Shown in pieces: positions 1 through 12,828 of a stretch of 64,000 nt of DNA. The notes under the pieces are model-generated. The model saw nothing but the letters and a program-made list of their open reading frames with translations, was not told the DNA's origin and ran no database searches. Positions within the stretch are counted from its first letter, which is position 1. Each line of letters begins with the position of its first letter. The position numbers and the translations under genes are program-made. Source of the stretch: Zerene cesonia (Eukaryota; Arthropoda; Insecta; Lepidoptera; Pieridae); the NCBI RefSeq assembly GCF_012273895.1, contig NC_052107.1, forward strand, positions 5,766,001-5,830,000, given 5' to 3'.

Positions 1-662
1 ATCATACAGCAGTAGATAACGTTTTTATCACTACACTATCCACAAATTGCCTACTACTTTCAATTGACTATCCGAATAAAATGAATATTTGAAAAGTTAC
101 GATGGGCTTTTATAAATGTTTGTTTTTTATAATTGTTTGCTGAAAGTCAAATAGAAGCTACTTATGCAATTTGAACTAGACTTAATTACGCACACTTGGG
201 AACTCGAATACAAATAGCAAAATAATAAGCTGATTATTTTTAAATTACTTATTTTTATATTTTTATATGTTACTCAATTATATTTATATAAATATTAGTT
301 ACAGATATGCAATCATTTCCATATGTTTTAATTCATAATATTATTACAATGAGTATTTAAAAGTCATTGTCAAACATTTATTTAAAAAAAACGAGAAAAT
401 TCTAGCAGTATTATGAATTATATGATGGTATCTAATACCGCTATAAACAACGTGATAAAGTTACTCCTGTTATACTAACATTATTAGCACATAAAGAGAG
501 CGTACCGTACATGTTTAGTGCATACTTTAATAATTATTATGATAATTAGAACACAGTTTGTAATTCAAGTCTAGTAAAATAGAAAATTTACCCGCTTATT
601 GTTCTTGTTAAAAATGTTATGCCTATTTATTATTTATTACCTTCACCAATGATATCGTACTA

Positions 663-841
663 TCTAATATATAAAATTCTCGTGTCACAGTTTTCGTTGC
701 CATACTCCTCCGAAACGGCTTGACCGATTTTGATGAAATTTTTTGTGCTTATCCGGTATTTATGAGAATCGGCCAACATCTATTTTTCATACCCCTAAAT
801 GATAAGAGGAAGGCAAAACAGCGTTTGCCGGGTGCAGCTAG
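663..841 (+). mobile_element. Non-autonomous Helitron-like element, 179 bp, copy A
   Basis: The element starts TCTAATATATAAAATTCTCG and ends GCAGCTAG. It is flanked by A on the left (662) and T on the right (842) with no target duplication, which is the Helitron insertion rule. A second copy of exactly the same length lies at 57640-57818 and differs at about five positions. The element has no coding capacity and would need an autonomous Helitron in trans. Assignment to Helitrons rests on the termini and the A/T flanks; no Rep/helicase is visible in the window. Confidence 0.8.
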
Positions 842-2560
842 TTTCTTATAAAAATAACAGCTGTATGAATACCGTATTTTCTAGATAATCAAATATAGAC
901 TGTAATTTGATAAGCGTTTCGAAAACAGGAGTTTCATATCATATTGTATTGTAAAACTATAGTATACCAACTAACAAGTATACTTTTATGCCTATGATCC
1001 CACCTCAACAATCGAAGCTATTCTAACCCATTTCTTTTATGTGCCTCATTAAAACAAATTACTATTTTTACAATATATATCAGATTGTCATGAAATTCCA
1101 CATTTTCTATCTTGAATAAAATTGTTAAAATTATACAGGTAGATACCTGCATAATTCATCTTACAGATTTTTTTATTAAAAAGTCGTTAGATAATGATGT
1201 TTTCCCACATCCAAGGAACTATAGCGTATTGTTTCCCTCAGAATGCTAACCAATAAATTTTCTTGACAAAAAACTGCCCTAAAGGAAATATTGAAATGGA
1301 TGTCGGATATCGTCTGTCTTTATAGACGTCCACGGTCCATTTTCAGCTTGATTTGTTATGTTCTGTGACTACTTTTATGACTATTGGATTTGCTTTCAAA
1401 TAGGGAGTCACTTTCATTTTATGCTTTCTTTGTAAAAGTATAGTTACGTTAGGTATAGTCAATCGCTGTAAAGTAAAAAGTTTAAATAATTACACAGAGA
1501 GACCGTAATATACCATACATTAAGAAATATACCTATCTCCCATCGTATAATAAGATTCATCTTCATTTGTGAATGCTATATGCAGATAGTATTATAAAGA
1601 AGCCATTTACTAAACTCTTTCTAACAGCGACCTAACTAAAGTGCATACAAATCATATCCAGTCTAGACGTTTACGTAACCATCATTCGAACTTCTTAAAC
1701 TATCCTTTGAAACGCACAATGCATTACTTACATGAAATCGAACCGGAAAATATTCTTGTCGATAGCAATAAAAACACTCGGAACTATATGCAGTCAGGAC
1801 GCATCGAGTCGAAAAATATTGGACTCCTTCCAATAAGTCAGTGTAATGAAAACAAGTTTACAGAGGCACCTAAGACGCTCAAAATTTCCGAACAAAATCT
1901 TTGTACGTTTTACGAGCAAGACAATAGATGTTTGGTGGTTGCTGGTGACGGACTCGAAACCTAACTTGGATAGAAGTATCGTTCATATATTTTTATCTTT
2001 CTCTCTTCTCTCCTTAGTCGCTACGACATTCTTTGCTCGGTTTAACGTACCTTAAAGGGCTGGAAAGCAATAAAAAATACAGGCGCGTTAAAATGTTTTA
2101 ATTCGGTGAAAATAATGCTCATGAATGTTAAAGTTGCAAAGAAGCAAATAAAGTGTATGAATGTATGAAGCCCTCGTTTCGGAAAGCTCATTTGGGTCAA
2201 GCCAAGCGACGTGCATTGTCGAGTCCCGAGGCTGGCTAAATTACAGGACATGAAGAATTCTTTTGATGTGCCAACATTTGTATAACTCTTCTTAGTGAAG
2301 CTAAGTATCTTTTATTCACTTGATCATATTGCTGATACAATAAACAGTTCTTTATTATATTTATCAAACGGATCTCTGACATGCCTAAGATCAATTCATT
2401 TATATTTTAAACATAAACAACATGGTATAAAGAAGTAAAAAGTTGAGTAAACAATCAATTCAATGAAATGTGTATAATTCACACAATCCTTTATCCACAT
2501 ATAATGGACCTGTAACTAGTCATGAATCTCATACTACGTAGTCTCTTTGTTCAGGTTAAG
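842..2560. other. AT-rich non-coding stretch
   Basis: No supported gene is seen. A 107-codon open frame at 1641-1964 (plus) has unremarkable composition, no splice context and no recognisable motif, so it is treated as chance. The stretch is probably intron or intergenic DNA. Confidence 0.6.
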
Positions 2561-2584
2561 TGGAAATAAATATAGAACTAATAA

Positions 2585-2760
2585 GGGTAGCTCCAGATTC
2601 CTCCCTGGCGAGTGTTGGCAGAGGGCCGGCGCGGTGATGCGAACAACTCATTTTACGCTCCACGTCATCAACCCGATCGGCCGCCGTATTTTGAATCAAT
2701 CGCTTTGGAACTTAAGACACTCACGTATCTCTGCCGATGCTCATAATACGCCTTTGTAAC
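2585..2760. other. GC-richer islet of unknown nature
   Basis: This block of about 175 bp is clearly richer in GC and CpG than its surroundings (for example GGGCCGGCGCGGTGATGCG near 2622). It could be a degraded mobile element, a regulatory island or an old exon. A 70-codon plus-strand frame crosses it, but no acceptor/donor pair or protein motif supports coding. Confidence 0.35.
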
Positions 2761-3015
2761 GTCTTGGATTAGATCCAACGTTGGAAATTATTAGGTTCTT
2801 ACATGGATTGTTTTATTTGTTAATTATTTTATCTAGATAGTAGTATGTAATGAAAGACCTAAATCATTTAAAATTTGTCCAAACCTTTCTTTTTAAAATT
2901 ATTGATTATCTTACTTTTAAGATACGTTTTTCCTAAGTTTATGTTTATATATCTATTTATTCTTTATAGTAGATATCACCGAAAAAAAATAAAAACAATA
3001 AATTGTCATTATAAA

Positions 3016-3318
3016 ACGACCATTTTTTTTTTATGTCATAGTCGGCAATGAAGCTGATGGGTCGCCTGATGGTAAGCCCTACCACCGCCCATGAACATTT
3101 GGAGAGGTGTAAGGTCCATTGCAGACCTTACGCCTCTTCAAATGGATTGCCGACTTCAAATGGAAAAGGGAATAGGAAAGGATTGACGAGAGGAATAAAG
3201 GAAAGGACAGGGAAGGATAGGGAAAAGGATATGGGCCTTACCTTAACCATACCGGTACATATGTACTAAAAGGCGGCCTTATTGCTTAAGAACAATCTCT
3301 TCCAGACAACCTTTTTGT
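3016..3318 (-). mobile_element. LINE/SINE-type retroposon fragment with A-tail (minus sense)
   Basis: Read on the minus strand it begins GGTTGTCTGGAAGAGATTG, passes the GCAATAAGGCCGCC box, and ends CTTACCATCAGGCGACCCAT followed by GACATAAAAAAAA, a poly(A)-like tail at 3024-3037. This 3' organisation is familiar from lepidopteran non-LTR retroposons. An internal inverted pair, GTGTAAGGTC...GACCTTACGCC (about 3107-3134), forms a hairpin. Related fragments in the window are at 17311-17510, 36430-36500, 41185-41408 and 42885-42975. The exact LINE clade cannot be named by eye. Confidence 0.65.
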
Positions 3319-5049
3319 AAAGGAATGTTTAACGTGTACGCGATGGCACAAAGTAATAACTAATATATTACTAATGTTGTATGTTCCATGACTTTCAATT
3401 ATAATTATTATCTTTCGAAGGACCCTGATCTACATTACTTTATAGTCCTTGAACCAGACGCAAATTTCGTCAATAATTTCTTCAATCACTGCTAAAGCCA
3501 CCAACAGACAGCAACGAGCGACAGAGGAGGACAGGAAAGGTGGCCAGGAAAGGAGGACCAGGAGCCAACGGTGACCATGCCTTGACCATTAATGGTACAC
3601 TTATCACTTATCAGCCTAGCAGGAATTGAATAATGCTTGTCTCTGAATACTTACATGATAGTCAATTACTGACAAGCATTTCCATCAGTTTCTTGGGTAT
3701 GCTCCTTTGTGATGAATAAACGTGTTTGAAGTTTATTTAATACAAAAGGCTTGCCTGAACGAGTAAGATAATCCATTACATACACGTACCCTCGAAACTT
3801 ATGCTAACTTGCACAAGAGAAGTTCCTCGAGCTCATGAACGCGGAAAATATTGTTCAAGACGAGTTTAATTTTTCAGTTCTTTGAAATATTACTCAATAC
3901 CGTAGCATTTACTTTTAGAATGTGTATTGACTTTGAAAGACATAATAATAAAGCGTAGTCATAATAAAAACATTCAATGGAAATGTTACAATTTTTTTTT
4001 GCTTATGTTGTTATGATGACAAAATTGTGTTTAGAAGCCCCTTCAAAATTGCGCATTTCGATAAAGAATTGTTCCAACTATGCACATCCGTGTGTATATT
4101 ATTTTAATAAAAGATTCAAAAGGTCAAAATATTTGAAGTGAGTATGGATTGTAACGAACAAAAAGAGAGGGTCACAAAGCTGAACCTTAATAAGGATAAA
4201 GAATGATGAATTGAACCTTCAGTTCATATTCGAAGCCGGAAATGTGAAAGGTTTTATGAATATATTATATGAGAAAATCTACGTTTTCTTTTCATGCTCC
4301 AATTCATCCTGAAGAATTAGAATATAATTTGAAATTCCTACGTTTGTAATTGTCCTCTTTTAATCGAAATATAATACATTCCACTTTTGTTATACCTCAA
4401 TTGTATATTGCGTTTCTTTGCAGTCACTGTAGATGCATAGCATGAATATTAATGAATGATGGTGCAATTTTTGCAGCGCGTAGAACTCTTTTTTGTCTTT
4501 CATGAGCATTCCTTTATTCCTTCAATAGAAAATGCAAACAAAAAATAAACAAAACCGAAAAAAGAGCGAAAAATATAAATAGAATACCTATTATAAAATT
4601 CTGAAATCGGCCTTTAAAAAACAAAATCCCTGTATAGAAAAATAAACGTCCCGCATTTAGCAAAATCATGTCCCAGCAAACTCCTACTCGTGTGAGCGCT
4701 TCGGACATTCAAAACAGGTGTTAAGAAAAACTTGCATCCTCCTTCTCAAACAAAAGCACTCGAAAATCCTACAACTTCTTTGTACAAAGGATGCAGACTC
4801 AAATACATATTTTCATATATGCAAAGGCAAAACTTTAGCCAAACAAAAGGCTTCTTGAAACGTGTAAGACACCGAAAAGCATTGATGCATCTTTCTCACT
4901 GAAAGATTTCAAAGGCTGATACGATTCATTAGAGTAACGAGCTTTTAATATTTAAAACAGTCTTTGATTGAAGTTGTGGGAAGTGTCAGTTAGCTTGGGG
5001 GCGAATCTTTTGACACGTCCAGTGACGGCCTTCGGTGTGAATGGTGAAG
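3319..5049. other. AT-rich non-coding stretch
   Basis: No supported gene. A purine-rich patch at about 3490-3600 resembles the middle of the retroposon at 3016-3318 and may be a further remnant. A 64-codon minus frame at 4708-4514 encodes a Phe/Ile/Leu-rich hydrophobic peptide, which is what AT-rich DNA gives by chance. Confidence 0.55.
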
Positions 5050-6203
5050 ATGTTTAGCCATTTTGTAAGATGGCCATGGCGAAAATTATATGACAAACTT
5101 AGTAAGTGTACTCTGTTCGCATCAAANNNNNNNNNNNNNNNNNNNNNNNNNNNNNNNNNNNNNNNNNNNNNNNNNNNNNNNNNNNNNNNNNNNNNNNNNN
5201 NNNNNNNNNNNNNNNNNNNNNNNNNNNNNNNNNNNNNNNNNNNNNNNNNNNNNNNNNNNNNNNNNNNNNNNNNNNNNNNNNNNNNNNNNNNNNNNNNNNN
5301 NNNNNNNNNNNNNNNNNNNNNNNNNNNNNNNNNNNNNNNNNNNNNNNNNNNNNNNNNNNNNNNNNNNNNNNNNNNNNNNNNNNNNNNNNNNNNNNNNNNN
5401 NNNNNNNNNNNNNNNNNNNNNNNNNNNNNNNNNNNNNNNNNNNNNNNNNNNNNNNNNNNNNNNNNNNNNNNNNNNNNNNNNNNNNNNNNNNNNNNNNNNN
5501 NNNNNNNNNNNNNNNNNNNNNNNNNNNNNNNNNNNNNNNNNNNNNNNNNNNNNNNNNNNNNNNNNNNNNNNNNNNNNNNNNNNNNNNNNNNNNNNNNNNN
5601 NNNNNNNNNNNNNNNNNNNNNNNNNNNNNNNNNNNNNNNNNNNNNNNNNNNNNNNNNNNNNNNNNNNNNNNNNNNNNNNNNNNNNNNNNNNNNNNNNNNN
5701 NNNNNNNNNNNNNNNNNNNNNNNNNNNNNNNNNNNNNNNNNNNNNNNNNNNNNNNNNNNNNNNNNNNNNNNNNNNNNNNNNNNNNNNNNNNNNNNNNNNN
5801 NNNNNNNNNNNNNNNNNNNNNNNNNNNNNNNNNNNNNNNNNNNNNNNNNNNNNNNNNNNNNNNNNNNNNNNNNNNNNNNNNNNNNNNNNNNNNNNNNNNN
5901 NNNNNNNNNNNNNNNNNNNNNNNNNNNNNNNNNNNNNNNNNNNNNNNNNNNNNNNNNNNNNNNNNNNNNNNNNNNNNNNNNNNNNNNNNNNNNNNNNNNN
6001 NNNNNNNNNNNNNNNNNNNNNNNNNNNNNNNNNNNNNNNNNNNNNNNNNNNNNNNNNNNNNNNNNNNNNNNNNNNNNNNNNNNNNNNNNNNNNNNNNNNN
6101 NNNNNNNNNNNNNNNNNNNNNNNNNNATGTTTAGCCATTTTGTAAGATGGCCATGGCGAAAATTATATGACAAACTTAGTAAGTGTACTCTGTTCGCATC
6201 AAA
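5050..6203. other. Assembly gap of 1000 N with identical 77-bp flanks
   Basis: Positions 5127-6126 are exactly 1000 N. The 77 bases before the gap (5050-5126) and after it (6127-6203) are identical, beginning ATGTTTAGCCATTTTGTAAG. This is the signature of two overlapping contigs that were not merged, so the true gap may be zero or negative. All long open frames across this interval are artefacts of reading N. Confidence 0.95.
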
Positions 6204-7207
6204 GCACTTAACCGTGTTCTTTGTCAATAGTTTGCATTTCGTAAAGAGAACAGAATAACTCCTCGGAGCATACTCAATTAACTATTACAATAATATATAA
6301 AGGTACATGTTTGATCTATATTTGGTATATTTATTTTAAATTAACATGTTACATACTATTTACCACTATACTATCAAATTATTTTATAAAACTATCCACT
6401 CGTAAATAATCCATTAATACTCGGCAAATAAATTTATTTTACCAAAGCAGGTATCAAATTAAACCGCAATTTCAGAAATAGTAATGTGATCGGAAACGTT
6501 CTATACTCGAAAGCATTTTGTAATTTCAGAATAAAAATAAGTTTGTTTGTTAAGTGATTCTTGAATAGAATTTATACACAATCACTTGTTTCAAACCAGT
6601 TGAACATAAATGTTGTAATTGTACAACAGTTGTACACAAAAAATGGTGATTTCATTATTTAAATATACATAAGAGACGAATACTATGCATTAATCATTGA
6701 TAAAAATTATAGATCCCTCAAACGTTTGAAAGGGTTAAACCTCAAGGGAGGTGTCAAATCATTCAGCCTTACTCACCGACGCTCTCCCTTGAGCCCTGTG
6801 CACTCGTTACGATTTTGCACTTGTGTTTCATTTCATAAGTAAACAGCTTAATAGTAAATATTTTTATGGATAAATAGAAAAGGTATAAGTTTGTTTAGGT
6901 TTGGTTTAATAAATGAAACTTCTGGAAAATATCAGCTTCGTATAAAATATCTATCTTCAAACAGAAGCAGGCGTTTTTCTAATTAGCTTAATAACTGTAC
7001 AAGATTATTATATTGCTTCCTTTTATAATAATTGGTTTGTATTTTGTAAATAAAATACATGTGTCTACGTATGTACTAACGTACTGTTTAACTGATTCAT
7101 TGGTTCATAATAAATTAAGTCGAGCAGAAAAGTGAACATGAAAACAATTTTATCAATCGATAGCGGCCATTTTCTAGCAAACGATTTAAGTGTCCCTATC
7201 AAATACA
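6204..7207. other. AT-rich non-coding stretch
   Basis: No gene or recognisable repeat is seen. One slightly GC-richer patch lies at about 6720-6810 and has no open reading frame of note. Confidence 0.6.
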
Positions 7208-7417
7208 TCTACACTAATATTATATAGAGGAAAACTTTGTTTGTTTGTTTGGAATAGGCTTAAAAACTACTGGACCGATTTTAAAAATTCTTTCACCATT
7301 CGAAATCTACATTATCCACGAGTAACATAGACTATATTTTATTTTGGAAAAAATGGGGTTCCGCAACATATCTTTATCAATATTCTATGGCGTTGCGAAG
7401 TTCGCCGGGACAGCTAG
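7208..7417 (+). mobile_element. Non-autonomous Helitron-like element, 210 bp
   Basis: It starts TCTACACTAATATTATATAG, has the GTTTGTTTGTTTGG tract and the 'ACTACTGGACCGATTTT' core shared with the element at 20095-20797, and ends GACAGCTAG. The flanks are A (7207) and T (7418). It is a shortened relative of the 703-bp element. Confidence 0.75.
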
Positions 7418-8490
7418 TATATTATAAACGTGAAAGGACCAGTAACAACTCTCACTGTGTGTCTCTTATTTATGCCTAAACTAATGAACTGATGTGGATT
7501 GAATATATAAAATACAGTACATTAAGGGCTTATCTATCAATATTTTTTTAAACTTATTTGTTTTTAAACAAATAAGGATTTCAAAATGTGTTCTATTTGT
7601 CTCATCATTTTACAAGTGACATATCTATAATTTTGTGAAATACTTTATTCTAGGGATAAGTTAAGCTAGGATGGAAATATCGCCCTTAACTTTAATTTTA
7701 AATATAGAACTTTACAACATTTTTTTTTCTTTTCATATACTAACACATTTTAAATGAATGTTTAAACATATAAATGCACCACTAAATCATTTCGTAATAT
7801 GTCATTTCATATCAGTGAAATTCTGTGCGTCCAAACACGCTCCCGCCCGTCACTTAATTCAATATTAATCCAACCTCTCTTGAATATTACAAAACTGCAA
7901 TTTCCGTATCAACGTGTTGTAAATACGTAATGCACATTTTGAATTCACGCGCCTGTTTCGTATTCATCGTTAGATATGTTTGCATATTTTAAAACAGAGC
8001 ATTATGCGTTTAATCAATAGGTGCGTAATAAGCTAACATGTCATGAGCTGCATTCAATTTTATTTGAATGCGCTCGCTTCCCATTCATATGATATTTTGA
8101 TTTGTTTTAAAAATTTACATTAATGTGATTTTACATTAAGTATTTATTATTAAATTATTTTATATATAATTTATAGTAGATTTTATGTAAACATTCGTCG
8201 TGAATAGTATTTATTATGATGTCAGCTTAATATGAAATAGGTATACGTTAACACTGGCTCCATTCAAATGCTACAGTACCAGTACAATATCGGTAAAGCA
8301 TAATTTCCTGCACTGAAATATTTATATCGCGGTCGGTAGCGGTGCTACGAATCTACGTCGTAGAACCGTTTAATCGTTACGATATTCCATTCTGAAATAT
8401 TTATTCATTGTATTGCGAGTGTTTCTTAATATACATGTCAAGTTGTAAAAAGATGACATTACATTTTTCATTTATTATTTTATATCAATA
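7418..8490. other. AT-rich non-coding stretch
   Basis: No gene supported. A short GC-richer patch at about 8325-8375 (ATCGCGGTCGGTAGCGGTGC) has no evident function. Confidence 0.6.
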
Positions 8491-8695
8491 CTAGCTGCGC
8501 CCCGCGGTTTCACCCGCGTAAGTCCGTATTCCGTAGAAATATCGGGATAAAAAGTTGCCTATATGTTATTTCAGTTGTCCAACTGTCTACGTAACAAATT
8601 TCATTGTAATCGGTTCAGTAGTTTTTGCGTGAAAAAGACAAACACACACACATCCCTACAAACTTTCGCATTTATATTATAAGTAGGAAGTAGGA
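8491..8695 (-). mobile_element. Non-autonomous Helitron-like element, 205 bp (minus orientation)
   Basis: On the minus strand it runs from TCCTACTTCCTACTTATAAT to CCGCGGGGCGCAGCTAG, flanked by A and T. Just before the end is a GCGG-GTGAAA-CCGC stem-loop, as expected for a Helitron 3' terminus. Its length equals that of the copy at 44753-44957. Confidence 0.8.
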
Positions 8696-9164
8696 TTACA
8701 ATTACTATCGCTTGCTAACAAAGTTATTATGATGTTATTATTTATCTAAATATCTTTATTGTGCCTTTATTGAACTTACAACAACAACTTTCTACTCCAG
8801 AACTGAGCCTCCACCCCATGTTATTTGCAGGAAATCTATGGCGTAAATCGAAAGTTTATACATACAAACCGAGGGAATGACATTCATTAATATAAATTAA
8901 TGACTTGTAGCATCGTACCCGCCACATACCGTATAAATGTAGTCGGATATAGTGAAATCTACGATGCGACGTTAAGACTAGCTCTCGAGTTATGGAAATT
9001 GCTTCAGTCGACGAATGCTCCTGCAACTTGCTTACATCTAATTCGGCTTATCTATAATCCCATTATAAATATTTTAAGGTACTCAAAAATAAGTAAGTGG
9101 ACTCAAATTAGAGCCCAGTCTGTGTTTCTCGTCCCACCACTCTCATTATGCTTGTTACCTTATG

Positions 9165-9312
9165 CCCGGGTTGCCTGGAAGAGATCATTGCTAAGTGATA
9201 AGGCCGCCCAGTAAATTGTACCCTTTTTCGTCTTTAATCCATATTATTGTTTAAGATTCCTTATTTGTACAATTTTTGTTGAAGACTTAATAAAATGAAT
9301 AAATATATAAAC
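9165..9312 (+). mobile_element. LINE/SINE 3' end
   Basis: The segment contains GGGTTGCCTGGAAGAGATC, then GTGATAAGGCCGCC, and ends in an A-rich AATAAAATGAATAAAT tail. This is the common 3' terminus of a lepidopteran non-LTR family and matches the minus-sense element at 3016-3318. The 104-codon frame at 8900-9214 runs into this repeat, so its last third is repeat sequence and not an independent gene. Confidence 0.65.
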
Positions 9313-12300
9313 GTGTTTCTTCAGTTTTTGATCGTTTTATTCAAAATATTGACCAGTACGTTATCAGCCATCAGTAAGCGTCGAACCAAACTTAATATAT
9401 TGTACCTTTTTGAATATGTGAATAATAAATATGTGAATTCCTATTAATAACAAATGATATTTATGTGACTTTAAATGTTACATTAACGGTTACGATTCGG
9501 GAATATAGCAATACATTTTTGATATGGAGAAAAACAACTAAAACTTCTCAAATCGTATTAGAATTGAAGTGCTGATTGATAAAACAAAAATTCTGTATAT
9601 TCATAGAATATAAGAACTTACATGAACGATTCTAAAATTTTTCAGTTGATTTATTGTAATTATATTGATACCATTTTTTAATAATATGATATTAAAAAAT
9701 ATTTCAGTTTAAAAATCAAGCTACAATTATACATATATTATTAAACCTGCAATTCATATATTAATGGGTTATTGAGTGAGTGAATATATAGTTATGTACA
9801 TAAGCTGCAAGCTCTAACACATAATATTACTAGTACCTGCTAAGTAAACTAGGTGTGTTGGATTATGTAAATATCCTAAGCTACAAGCGCAAATGATGCA
9901 GTCAGACAAACATATTTGTATATATAGTTCAAACTACTTTGGGTAGTTTTAACCAATATATATATTTTATCTGTAGGCTTGGACGAAGTAGTTATGAAGT
10001 AATGGGAAATAAACTAAGTAGTAGATAATGGGAGCTCAAACCTCGTAGTATGCATGTAAATGAATTCATACTGACTCCGTCCCGCGGTTTCATACGCTTT
10101 TTTCCTATTAATCTTAATGTTGCCGTATCGAAATAAACGTTCAGTCTTCATTACCCCTGCTATCTGCTGAAAGAGATATTAAAATCGATGCAACCATTCC
10201 TGAAGTTAGAGGAAATAAATACAAAACTTGTAAAAAATAACTGACAAAAATTTGTAAAAAATGTTTCAGTATAGATAACATGATGACATTTATATATATT
10301 TTGTGAAAGTTCTTGTTTTAATGTCACAAACAGACACTTGAATTTAATTTATTGACTTGAATAAAGAATGCAACTTTGTAAATAACTTGTCGTGCGTCAA
10401 GTTTCAACTGTACAAGGTTAAGTAAGTTTAATACTAGATGGCGTTGTTTTAAACGCCTTAAAATTATTTAAAATATGAAGGTTGTTGTTGAAACTCGAAT
10501 TTTCTGGTATTTTTATTTGTATTTGAATTGAACTCATATCAGAAAATGTGTTTCGAAGTTACTTTTTAATACGCTTTTACTAGCTTCGCCTATATTATGT
10601 AGCCCGTAACCGACTTCTTTAGCTTGATTTCGATATAAGCGAACAGATTTAATTCAAACATTGAACACTTATCAAGGGGCGGTGACGATACATAGTTTTA
10701 TGAGTTTATCTTTTATCCTGATGAGCATCGACAATAATATTAAATAAAGCTCTGTTTAAGCACGTAAGAAAACGTGTTTCTTTTTATATCAAGTATACCT
10801 ATAAATTTATAAAAATTGGTACGTATATTTATGTTGCCATTTCTAAACAAAATTATGGATAAAAGTTATACATTGAATGATAAATCGATAGACAGTGATA
10901 AATTACTTAAAAAAATAGAATTTGACAAATTATGACATACCAACATTATTAATTAAAAATAACTAACTTTTATAAATAATAATAAAAAAATGTATTTATC
11001 AAAAAGGCGCGAATTATGTCAAAATGGTTCAATGTATATTCTATCAGATATAATATATACCTAAAAATATATTAAATATAGGAATAACCATAGCAGTACA
11101 GGATCTTTCCATGTAGTAATTTTTCCATATAAACATGAGATCCAAGACAAATAAATTCAGCATCTTAATAAAGAAACAGTCTGGTTATTGAAGCTATTTA
11201 TTTATTCATTGAATAGCAAACGGCTGAGTGGTCCCTGCATTGTGATGCACAATTAGCAGACGAAGCCAGGAGTCAAGTAATTGGCGCTCCGGTATGCGTC
11301 AATGTAAAAAATGAACCGTTTTCCAATTAACACGTACAGCTTTTGCATTATATTGTTTCATTTTAACTGCTTTTGTTTTTAATATGAATGCTTCGTTTAC
11401 TAACGCTAGTGTAACTGGTTTCAACCGTGTTTGCAAGGTTTTTAAGTGTTTTGAATTTTCTCCGTTCTCATGAGAATATTTTTAATAATTTTCACTTACG
11501 TCGTAGTAAATTAAAAAAAGAAAACTTAATGATGTAAAAATATTATGAATGATGATTGTGATCAGTATGTTGAATAGTAGGTACGCTGTTGAATTGACTT
11601 GGCAACCGAAATGTTTAAATTACCTAGCAAACATTTTTACAAAGCGTGAATATATTCATTTAATAACGAAGATGTAAGTATATATTTATATATATTCATT
11701 AACCTGATTAAAAGGTATTTCAAAGCCTAAGATATTATGTTTGCAGTAAAGGAATATTAGGTACGATGTACGATTCTTTTGCAAAAACACAAATACGGAA
11801 TGATCACGAATTTATGCAGAATATTTCAAATAGTGGCTATGATTTCGATAGAAGTGGGAAATCACTTGCCCCTTGAAAGCATCGCTCCTTGTGTCCTCCC
11901 CACTCTCACTAATTCTTAGCCCTCCGCCCTTTGATCCGAACAAGTCAATCGAAAAGATCGATCCCCTGGTTAAACATCACAAATGAAAAGTCACCAATTG
12001 GGAATGTTTTAAGTAATTGATGAAATTGTAAGTGTTTTTAAGATTCCAATTCGAACAAAGATTGTTATCGGTTTTATTCAGAGAAGTCGCGTTTAATTTT
12101 ATTTCTGCGTTCATTGTTGTAATTGATTGGGTTCCTGAGGGATCTCGTATTGTTTACAATAATTTTGGGATTTTGATTGTGTTTGACGAGTCTTTGTAGT
12201 TTAGTCGGCCGCGATTGTAAAATAAGGCCTGTGGGTTGAAATAATAATAATGAATGATGTTTTTATATAAAATTATTCTAACTGTTAAATATGTTTTTTA

Positions 12301-12470
12301 TCATATTGAATACCATTATTTCCTTTGATTTAATGAACTGGAATGGTATTTTTTAGTGAATTGCACATGCAGGATATTATTTTTGCGCTCCGTTAACTTG
12401 ATTATCGTGTTTGTGGTAAGCTTTATTTAGCTTTGATGTTTGAATTTATTGATATTCTTATCGCATTATA
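9313..12470. other. AT-rich non-coding stretch with one Helitron relic
   Basis: No gene is supported. A decayed minus-oriented Helitron-type relic is visible at about 10072-10215, with a 'CCCGCGGTTTCAT' end and an 'AAATCGATGCAACCATTCC' core. A pyrimidine-rich patch occurs at about 11870-11940. Confidence 0.55.
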
Positions 12471-12705
12471 TTTTACTAACCTAATGTTATAAATGCGAAA
12501 GTTTGTAAGGGTGTGTGTATGTTTGTTGCTCTTTCACGCAAAGACTACTGAACCGATTGCAAATGACCGAATGAAATTTGCTACGTACCGAATGAAATTT
12601 GGTACGTAGACAGCTGGACAACTGGAATAACAAATAGACAACTTTTTATCCCGATATTCCTACGGGATACCGACTTACGCGGGTGAATCCGCGGGGTGCA
12701 GGTAG
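12471..12705 (+). mobile_element. Decayed Helitron-like element of the 205-bp family
   Basis: It keeps the ATAAATGCGAAAGTTTGTAA start region, the 'CTACTGAACCGATTGCAA' core and the GCGGGTGAATCCGCGGGG 3' region. CTAG has mutated to GTAG, and about 20 bp around 'CGAATGAAATTTG' are duplicated internally. Position of the 5' end is approximate. Confidence 0.7.
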
Positions 12706-12768
12706 TATTTTATAAAATGTATATTTTATTTGTAATACACGTCTTCTCGTTTCAAGTCCTCTTTGTAT

Positions 12769-12828
12769 ATAAATGTCAGGAATTATGATTATTAAACACA
12801 GTTTTATATCATAATTCCTGACATTTAT
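12769..12828. repeat. Perfect 21-bp inverted repeat with 18-nt loop
   Basis: The left arm at 12769-12789 (ATAAATGTCAGGAATTATGA plus T) is exactly complementary to the right arm at 12808-12828. The pairing breaks at both the inner and outer ends. It lies in AT-rich DNA just after a Helitron relic. It could be the terminal arms of a tiny foldback element or a short hairpin RNA. It matches no miRNA I recognise. Confidence 0.85.

Noticed and set aside
1641..1964. 107-codon plus frame
   Set aside because: No splice signals, no recognisable motif, and a length reachable by chance in 64 kb over six frames.
4514..4708. 64-codon hydrophobic minus frame resembling a membrane protein
   Set aside because: The Phe/Ile/Leu richness follows from T-rich codons in AT-rich DNA. 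There is no splice or promoter context.
4986..6258. Open frames of 338-413 codons across 5-6.2 kb
   Set aside because: They consist almost entirely of N; the real sequence at the ends is the repeated 77-bp flank.
8900..9214. 104-codon plus frame
   Set aside because: Its 3' part is the LINE/SINE end at 9165-9312, and the remainder shows no protein signature.
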